From NCBI GenBank assembly GCA_900617975.1, contig UZAE01012158.1, forward strand, positions 43,324-56,481: DNA of 13,158 nucleotides, read 5' to 3'. Below, in pieces: positions 9,201-13,158 of this stretch. Source of the DNA: Rodentolepis nana. Its lineage: Eukaryota > Platyhelminthes > Cestoda > Cyclophyllidea > Hymenolepididae. Under the pieces are notes generated by a model, which was given only the letters and a program-made list of their open reading frames with translations, was not told the DNA's origin and ran no database searches. How positions within the stretch are numbered: position 1 is the first letter of the stretch; every line of letters begins with the position of its first letter. The position numbers and the translations under genes are program-made.

Positions 9201-12200
9201 GGGGAGGGGGTATTGGAAGCTATTATTCTCCGCTGCATCTGATGAATACTGACGCTGTGGACAGTACGAAATCATGGCCTCCTTTCTTGGTAACTTTCGT
9301 AAATGTGGTCGGCAGCTCCTCTCTTTCCCATTTTTTTGCTAGAACTTCCTTGAGATGAGGATTTGCGCTCTTACACCCTACCTCCCCCCCCTCCACTGTC
9401 ACTTTTGGCTATCATGGCAAGACGAGCTCACAAGACAAGTATTAGCATCGGCTTTTAGCAGTAAAGTTAGCTTTTAATGGAGGCGCTTTGTAATTGAAAT
9501 TTTGAACTTAAATTTATGCTTGCTTCTGGTTTTCCCTTCAAATTGCAGGCTTTCTCTATGCTTGCGGTGTTCTGTTCATCATTTCAACTACCCTTGTTGC
9601 TATCTTTAAGCGTGAAAATGATAACTCCGTACCTAAATCCAAGACAAAAGCTCTAAACGAAGCTGACAGTGACGAGGAAGAGTCGTCCAAAGATTCACAC
9701 AGTCCTCTTCTCATAACTGAAAATGGGGAGTTGGAAATCCTTCCACATGGAACGGTTCCTACTTTAGCTCAGATGGAAGCTGATGCCACACCCAAGTGCC
9801 TCTCCCTAATGGGCACGTATCGTGTGATGTTGGGCATTATGCAACTCAGATCCGTCCTACGATATATCGCCTTCATTTTCATTGTTAAGGTATGCTTTCT
9901 CCTTTAACGGTTCTTTTGTGCTACTATGTCTTCTGAAAAGTTGGAGTATGGCTGAAGTTAATTTCAAAAATTATTATTTATTTGGTCCCATGTTCACTAT
10001 TTTTGGACTGTCGCTTTGTGGCTAGATGTTTCTTCCATCAACAGTAACGCTAGAACGGCTTTTCTAGAGCTCTTAAAATGAATGGTAGTAGAATCGGAGA
10101 GGAAATGACGAATTTGCTGTCCCTTTCGTAGTAATTACAGAGTTTTATGTCGTTAAGAAGTGGCCTCTTTTTTAATTAATTTGATCTAAAGGAAATAATC
10201 TTATTGCCTGAATGTAAATACGACTTCTAGAGGAAGGAGATTTAAGTTGAACCCAAACCCATGCCTCTGGGAGGTTCAAGGTGATTCCCTAGGGGATCGG
10301 ATCGAGTGATGTTTGACTTTGACGGGTCACTCTCATTAGCTTGTATTGAAATTCGCTAATACCAGTAAGAAGTCGGCTTAAAAATGTCGAATTCCTCGTT
10401 TGAACAACAAATACGTACATGTGTGTAGCTCTGTACGTATTGATGGGTTATTTACACCTTGTCATCGAAATAATGTCACTTTTTCTCCATTCAGTTTGTT
10501 TTCTCAGCCTCGGATTCAGTCTTTGGTCTGAAGATTCTGGAGCACGGTGTTTCAAAGGAGCGAATGGCCCTGATTGGATCAGCTGTTCTCCCTATTCAAG
10601 CCGTCCTTCCAGTTCTCATCACCCACTGGAGTAACGGACCACGACCGCTATGTGTCTACCTCAATGCAGCAATTCCAAGGTTTGTCATCCAATGGTTGAA
10701 TTTGAGATCAAGTGCAAGTGGATTTATAATTGATTACTACTTTCTTGCTGTCTTTTAGAAATTTCGAATGTCCAATATTGCATTGCAAATGTAGAAAATT
10801 CAAAAGAGCTTGACACTCGATAATAATGCACCCTTGATATGGGCTGTGAGTGAAAGTTTGGACGAAAATCATTGTAAATTATCCAATTGCATATAGTGGG
10901 TAGATTAAAGTCAAAGTAGATATGGAGATGGCTCCAGGGGCATTGATGTGTGTATTAAGGTGGGAGAAAACCGTAATCTTGCCATAGTGACCACTTCCCT
11001 CCTCTGTTGTAGCATTGGGGCTCTGGATGAGTCCATATGGAGGGAGTCCCAGCTCCCCTCACTAGTCAACTCCATACTCAAGGAATCTCGTAGTTGCCAG
11101 CTTAGCATTTCCTATGTGCTCGCCGAATATGGATGAACATATCTTAGAATCATTCTCTCATTGTATTTCAGGGCTGTCGTCGCCATCACCTCTGTGCTAG
11201 TCGTCCACTACGTTGACTTTTTCAGAATTGAAACTCCAGTGGCTCCAGATTTGCTGAATAATTCAACAGGCACTGGGGCCTCTACCACGGTCTCTTTCTC
11301 AACTACCTTCTACATCCTTCTAATTGGTCAATTGGTTGCCTACACCATATTCTCAACCGTTATGTTTGTTTGCCAGATGTCTTTCCATGCCAAAATCTCT
11401 GATCCGTCTATTGGTGGCACCTATATGACACTTCTCAACACTATGGCAAATATGGGTGAGGCTTGAGTTTGGATACTACTTACTAAACTTAAACAGGGGT
11501 TATGATTTGCATGTTCATTTGCATTGTTTTCGTTTAGCTTTCCTTTTCCGCTCTATTTTATCAAAAAGGCTTTTTAAGAATTGTAAGTCGAGGTCAAGTC
11601 CACTAATTCCTTTTGCTAATGCAGAAGAAGAAGCGTGAGAATCGGTAACTTACTTTCTTGACGTGTGTATCCATTCACCCTCAGGCATTTTGGCTTGTCG
11701 CATAAACAATTTTTATGTGCAAATATGAGTACCAATCGGGTATATTTTTATTGACTTTGATATAAACACTTAGCATGTGCGTGACGCTGGTGGTTTGGTT
11801 GGAAGAAGAGAGCACAAATCAGGCACAAACAGAATTCTAATGCTACGGGTATTTCCCAATTGTCAAATCTCACAATCCAAATCAAATTCGACTGATTGTA
11901 GAATAAACGGTGCATTCAAATGTACGCCATGCTAGCAGAAGTGGGAGATGATGTCATCCTTGTCTTTAGGAATACAGCCGTTTTTTGTTATTTGGTTTAA
12001 ATGCATAGATGTTTTACTGCCATTTAAGGCGTTGTTACAGTGCAGGGCCTTTAATTGGCGAAAACAAAGACAATATTTGATCATTAATCTTAGTTGGTCA
12101 ATTTTTACCATTTCGTAGTGCTTATGTAATTGCTGGAAAGGAGACAAGTTAAATACACACAATTATTATTTGGATGTGTCTGCGAAAATCACATCTCCGT

Positions 12201-12773
12201 GTCGGTTTTGCGTCATAGAAATGTATCATTTGGACACTAATATGCTTCGAAAAGTCCTACATTAGAACTCGTATGTCAAACCATTTAACCTTGGAGTCAT
12301 TTCTTTTTTCCTCTTTAAAGTACGATTGTCTCTCAAACTGTTTTTTCATGAGGATTTTATGTTGCACGTGTTTACCCCTTTAAGCTGCTGCGCTGCCGTC
12401 GACCACGATGTTGTTCTTCGTGGAACCCCTGACTTGGCGTTCCTGTGAAAATGCAACTGTTGAGAAGGCGAGTGCAGTTCTCAACACCACCACCACAGAT
12501 CCGGGCAAACTGACCCAACTTGCTGGCCAATTTCTGCTCAAAAATGCAACCTGCATGAATGTTGATGGTGTAAATGCCTGCAAACTGGCTGGAGGTTCCT
12601 GTCGTACGATTGTGGATGGCTTCTACATCGAAATTGGATTATGTCTTCTTGTTGGTCTTGTATCCTACTTCACGATCCTTCGTGGAATGGCTAAGTCATT
12701 GGACTGTCTTCCACTCAAGGCCTATCGACTTCAACGGAAGACCTCTGAGTCTCTGTCATCATCAGCAGAATGA
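3161..12773 (+). CDS. SLC33A1: Acetyl-coenzyme A transporter 1 (SLC33A1/AT-1 family), complete, 7 exons
   Basis: Joined exons 3161-3295, 7864-8261, 8341-8498, 9549-9889, 10495-10679, 11172-11455 and 12385-12773 give 1890 nt, 629 residues plus TGA. All introns are GT-AG and all phases agree. The family moves cytosolic acetyl-CoA into the ER/Golgi lumen for lysine and ganglioside acetylation. Family landmarks are present: LQGIPLGLA (44-52), [20 protein letters not shown] (74-93), GRRKSWLLP (100-108), [15 protein letters not shown] (162-176), [14 protein letters not shown] (179-192), [17 protein letters not shown] (480-496) and [14 protein letters not shown] (568-581). About 11-12 hydrophobic spans fit the major-facilitator fold. 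The product is longer than human AT-1 (about 549 residues, from memory) because of an acidic loop (about 253-332) and a longer lumenal loop (about 518-575). The start is the first in-frame ATG (3161) after a TAA at 3131; a second strong ATG at 3185 would give 621 residues. It is probably a working gene: no internal stop or frameshift. Confidence 0.93.
3608..3638 (+). repeat. Mariner 5' terminal inverted repeat
   Basis: It contains AACTAAGTCATTGCCG (3618-3633), which is found exactly, inverted, in the 3' end. It differs from the other end at positions 3, 10, 27 and 31. It is preceded by TA (3606-3607). Confidence 0.92.
3790..4829 (+). pseudogene. Mariner transposase pseudogene (D,D34D)
   Basis: From ATG 3790 to TAA 4827-4829, equivalent to about 345 residues, the normal mariner length. 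The N-terminal DNA-binding half ([19 protein letters not shown], then [21 protein letters not shown] and LNVSHT) is followed by the catalytic half. The three catalytic aspartates are still encoded: TGDEKW at 4252-4254, HHDNARP at 4530-4532 and LAPSDYH at 4638-4640. Lesions: TGA at 4102-4104, TGA at 4330-4332, loss of one base in the A-run at 4351-4354 (frame 1 to frame 3), an apparent extra codon CTG (4545-4547) that makes the D-D spacing 35 instead of 34, and TGA at 4575-4577. No functional enzyme can be made from this copy. Confidence 0.93.
4873..4903 (-). repeat. Mariner 3' terminal inverted repeat
   Basis: Read on the minus strand it begins TTAGGTTGGCAACTAAG and continues into CATTGCCG, pairing with 3608-3638. 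It is followed on the + strand by the TA duplication (4904-4905). Confidence 0.92.
7028..7282 (-). other. Unexplained antisense ORF in intron 1 (84 codons)
   Basis: An open frame on the minus strand from ATG (7280-7282) to TAA (7028-7030); the frame stays open back to a stop at 7322-7324. The predicted product has a balanced, protein-like composition: [15 protein letters not shown] at the start, a basic middle, and a C-terminal part with [11 protein letters not shown] containing a CxxC pair. There is no signal peptide or clear membrane span, and I do not recognise a family. It could be a single-exon gene, an exon of a nested gene, a transposon fragment or chance. No polyadenylation signal is obvious just downstream on that strand. 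Confidence 0.2.
7864..8261 (+). CDS. SLC33A1: SLC33A1-like exon 2
   Basis: This encodes residues 46-177 and the first two bases of codon 178. It follows a pyrimidine-rich acceptor ending tctctag (phase 0) and ends at the donor gtaata (8262). It covers the second half of span 1, the signature [16 protein letters not shown], the GRRKSWLLP loop, span 3 and the [15 protein letters not shown] span. Ser75 appears to line up with human Ser113, the residue reported mutated in spastic paraplegia 42 (alignment from memory). A stretch around 129-147 ([19 protein letters not shown]) is slightly longer than I recall in the human protein. Read-through into intron 2 meets TAA at once. Confidence 0.95.
8262..8340 (+). 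other. Intron 2 (79 bp)
   Basis: A very short intron, donor gtaata and acceptor ttccag, phase 2. Splicing joins TC to G to make Ser178 followed by ENIGWAS. It contains a C-run (8270-8278) and a T-run just after it. There is no room for anything other than splice signals. Confidence 0.9.
8341..8498 (+). CDS. SLC33A1: SLC33A1-like exon 3
   Basis: This completes Ser178 and encodes 179-230 plus the first base of Gly231. [14 protein letters not shown] (179-192) is one of the most conserved stretches of the family and leads into a membrane span (about 194-206, [13 protein letters not shown]). The lumenal stretch [19 protein letters not shown] follows. The donor is gttagt at 8499, phase 1. Confidence 0.93.
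8699..8974 (-). repeat. Dispersed ~0.3-kb repeat, copy 2 (inverted relative to copy 1)
   Basis: The reverse complement aligns with 2401-2729. The clearest shared parts are TATATCAAATGGCAGGCG at one end and CCCAGGGTGCACCACGT followed by a TCTATCGCACACCCC tail at the other. The tail here is a run of about 12 C on the minus strand, against four in copy 1. The 64-bp segment 2480-2543 of copy 1 is missing. The copy is flanked by ATTCAAATGG at 8691-8700 and 8975-8984, an exact 10-base direct repeat that fits a target-site duplication. The differing flanks of the two copies argue for independent insertions. The ORF at 8758-8955 (minus) runs across it but looks incidental. Confidence 0.72.
8951..8985. 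repeat. Imperfect palindrome / hairpin at the edge of repeat copy 2
   Basis: Arms GCCATTTG (8951-8958) and CAAATGGC (8978-8985) are perfect complements. Inside them AATAG (8963-8967) pairs with CTATT (8973-8977) around a TAATA loop, leaving ATAT (8959-8962) as a bulge. That is 13 base pairs in total. It spans the junction between the repeat and its candidate target duplication, so it may have arisen from insertion next to a CAAATGG site resembling the repeat's own end. Confidence 0.6.
9005..9027 (+). other. G-rich tract with G-quadruplex potential
   Basis: Three runs of 6, 4 and 9 G separated by single A bases. The long run can supply two G-tracts, so a four-tract quadruplex is possible on the + (transcript) strand. 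A second G-rich stretch lies at 9199-9210. Both are inside intron 3. No function is inferred beyond base composition. Confidence 0.45.
9231..9317 (+). ncRNA. Degenerate hammerhead-ribozyme-like motif
   Basis: CTGATGA (9239-9245) is followed by a candidate stem II, TACTG (9247-9251) with CAGTA (9262-9266), around a 10-base loop, then GAAA (9268-9271). These are the two conserved hammerhead core strands at the expected spacing. Stem III can form from ATCATG (9271-9276) with TGTGGT (9304-9309), including three G-U pairs, and ends in GTC, the usual cleavage triplet, with the predicted cut after C9310. Stem I can form from GCTGC (9232-9236) with GCAGC (9312-9316), with an A bulge and a T-G pair next to the core. 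Against activity: the stem II closing pair is A9246-C9267 instead of the canonical G-C, a single change away. Inference: a decayed type I hammerhead, as found in repeats of several animal groups, or chance. Confidence 0.35.
9549..9889 (+). CDS. SLC33A1: SLC33A1-like exon 4
   Basis: This completes Gly231 and encodes 232-344. A membrane span, [19 protein letters not shown] (232-250), matches the family's LITTTLVA segment. It is followed by a long hydrophilic cytosolic loop with an acidic cluster DSDEEESS (270-277), which resembles a casein kinase 2 type site. The exon ends in the next span (about 333-343) at AAG, donor gtatgc (9890), phase 0. The loop of about 80 residues is well over twice the length I recall for human AT-1 and has low conservation potential, but the frame is clean through it. 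Confidence 0.9.
9890..10494 (+). other. Intron 4 (605 bp), no further feature seen
   Basis: Donor gtatgc, acceptor ccattcag after a T-rich stretch, phase 0. It restores [15 protein letters not shown] found no repeat shared with the rest of the window and no ORF of interest. Confidence 0.8.
10495..10679 (+). CDS. SLC33A1: SLC33A1-like exon 5
   Basis: This encodes 345-405 and two bases of Arg406. [22 protein letters not shown] corresponds to the family segment around the conserved [37 protein letters not shown] (368-386) is a membrane span carrying the LPIQ-LPxLI pattern. The donor is gtttgt at 10680, phase 2. Confidence 0.92.
10680..11171 (+). other. Intron 5 (492 bp) with a GC-richer island
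   Basis: Donor gtttgt, acceptor tatttcag, phase 2. The segment of about 10911-11136 is visibly richer in G and C than the AT-rich flanks and is open on both strands for about 190 bp (10948-11136 on + and 10911-11108 on -). It may be a fragment of an interspersed repeat. No second copy is present here and no protein family is recognised. Confidence 0.8.
10911..11136. repeat. Possible interspersed-repeat fragment in intron 5
   Basis: A GC-richer block in an AT-rich intron, open in a + frame (10948-11136) and a - frame (10911-11108). It contains short palindromes such as CCATATGG (11033-11040) and a purine block GGAGGGAG meeting CTCCCCTC (about 11038-11061). There is no second copy in this window, so the repeat status is inferred from composition only. 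Confidence 0.25.
11172..11455 (+). CDS. SLC33A1: SLC33A1-like exon 6
   Basis: This completes Arg406 and encodes 407-500 plus the first base of residue 501. A membrane span (about 407-423) is followed by a lumenal loop with the sequon NNST (435-438). Next come a span (about 448-473, [26 protein letters not shown]) and the highly conserved [23 protein letters not shown] (477-499). The donor is gtgagg at 11456, phase 1. Confidence 0.93.
11456..12384 (+). other. Intron 6 (929 bp), no further feature supported
   Basis: Donor gtgagg, acceptor ctttaag, phase 1. A minus-strand ORF (11932-12162) has no recognisable motif. I saw no repeat shared with the rest of the window. Confidence 0.75.
12385..12773 (+). 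CDS. SLC33A1: SLC33A1-like exon 7 (C-terminus, stop codon)
   Basis: This completes Ala501 and encodes 502-629, ending in TGA (12771-12773). [18 protein letters not shown] (504-521) corresponds to the family's WPSTVALWLVDPLT. The lumenal loop (about 518-575) has sequons NAT (523), NTT (534) and NAT (554), and cysteines 521, 557, 566 and 573. [15 protein letters not shown] (569-583) matches the conserved GGSC-DGYYVE end and leads into the last span (about 584-599). The tail is short, basic then serine-rich. The boundary follows tttacccctttaag. The residues made at the junction (AAAL at 501-504) differ from the GGNW I recall in the family. Confidence 0.88.
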
Positions 12774-13158
12774 GTTTTAGTCGCCTGTTCTCACAGCCTG
12801 ACTTATTTTTGTAATCGTCATGCGTCCACGAAAGAGCATCGCTTCCCTCCACTACTAATTCCTAATCATTCCTTGCACACATTTAAATGGGAGTCAGTAC
12901 TGATGTTGTTTGCGATGGGGTCTTGTTGGTCTGTCTTGTGAATTCTTTTTTTATCTTGGTTACTTCTTCCTGCTCATTCCGTTTACTCCATTCTCGGCAA
13001 ATATGTAATTTGTCTCGCTAATGCGACTTCATCCTTTTCTCACTGAAATATATAACTGCCGACCATCATCACAAGCATCTGGCTATCTTGACGAGTAACG
13101 CTGGGATCTCATTGGTGGTGTATGCGATTGTAGTGCTGTAATAATTTGGGGGTGGGGG
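12774..13158 (+). other. 3' UTR / downstream region
   Basis: Non-coding, T-rich sequence after the stop. There is no AATAAA in the remaining 385 bp. AATATA at 13047-13052 is a possible variant polyadenylation signal but is weak. The window ends in a G-rich stretch (13148-13158). The real 3' end may lie beyond the window. Confidence 0.5.

Larger units (their letters stand above)
8499..9548 (+). other. Intron 3 (1050 bp) with repeat copy 2, G-tracts and a hammerhead-like motif
   Basis: Donor gttagt, acceptor aattgcag, phase 1. The intron contains repeat copy 2 (8699-8974), a hairpin (8951-8985), G-rich tracts (9005-9027 and 9199-9210), a C-run (about 9383-9391) and a hammerhead-like fold (9231-9317). 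The ORF at 9092-9358 overlaps the structured region and shows no protein motif. Confidence 0.85.

Noticed and set aside
9092..9358. 88-codon ORF in intron 3
   Set aside because: It overlaps G-rich tracts and the hammerhead-like region; composition is low-complexity and no motif is seen.
11932..12162. 76-codon minus-strand ORF in intron 6
   Set aside because: No recognised motif and no supporting splice or repeat evidence.
1..13158. CRISPR array, prokaryotic operon, tRNA or rRNA genes
   Set aside because: No regularly spaced repeats, no dense ORFs, no cloverleaf or rRNA segment seen on reading both strands; all signals are those of an animal genome.
13148..13158. G-rich end of the window as a regulatory site
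   Set aside because: Too short and cut by the window edge; composition alone supports nothing.

Overview
This is a metazoan nuclear genomic window (multi-exon gene with GT-AG introns, AT-rich flanks, a decayed mariner transposon and dispersed repeats). There is no prokaryotic signature: no operons, ribosome binding sites or tightly packed ORFs. The host is most likely an invertebrate. A parasitic flatworm is my best guess, from the mix of one very small intron (79 bp) with kilobase introns, a cecropia-like mariner and a hammerhead-like motif, but the sequence alone does not prove it.

The window is dominated by one complete gene on the + strand. It is an SLC33A1-like acetyl-CoA transporter (AT-1) in seven coding exons: 3161-3295, 7864-8261, 8341-8498, 9549-9889, 10495-10679, 11172-11455 and 12385-12773. 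I joined the exons by hand. All six introns start GT and end AG, the phases agree at every junction, and the joined frame stays open for 629 codons. Exon 1 is a short 45-codon exon separated from the rest by a 4.6-kb intron. The product is a multi-spanning ER-membrane protein of the major facilitator type.

Region by region: 1-2400 is AT-rich intergenic sequence with nothing I can support. 2401-2729 is copy 1 of a ~0.3-kb dispersed repeat. 2730-3160 is AT-rich upstream and leader sequence. Intron 1 (3296-7863) holds a complete but dead mariner (3608-4903) with matching terminal inverted repeats and TA target duplications, plus an unexplained antisense ORF (7028-7282). Intron 3 (8499-9548) holds copy 2 of the dispersed repeat in inverted orientation, a hairpin at its edge, G-rich tracts and a degenerate hammerhead-ribozyme-like fold (9231-9317). 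Intron 5 contains a GC-richer island open on both strands. 12774-13158 is 3' UTR or downstream sequence without a canonical AATAAA.

I see no clear new multi-gene system. The observations most worth checking are the hammerhead-like motif in intron 3, the inverted repeat pair with flanking direct repeats, and the lineage-specific changes in the transporter (a long acidic cytosolic loop, an AAAL sequence at a normally conserved GGNW site, and a lumenal loop rich in N-glycosylation sequons).
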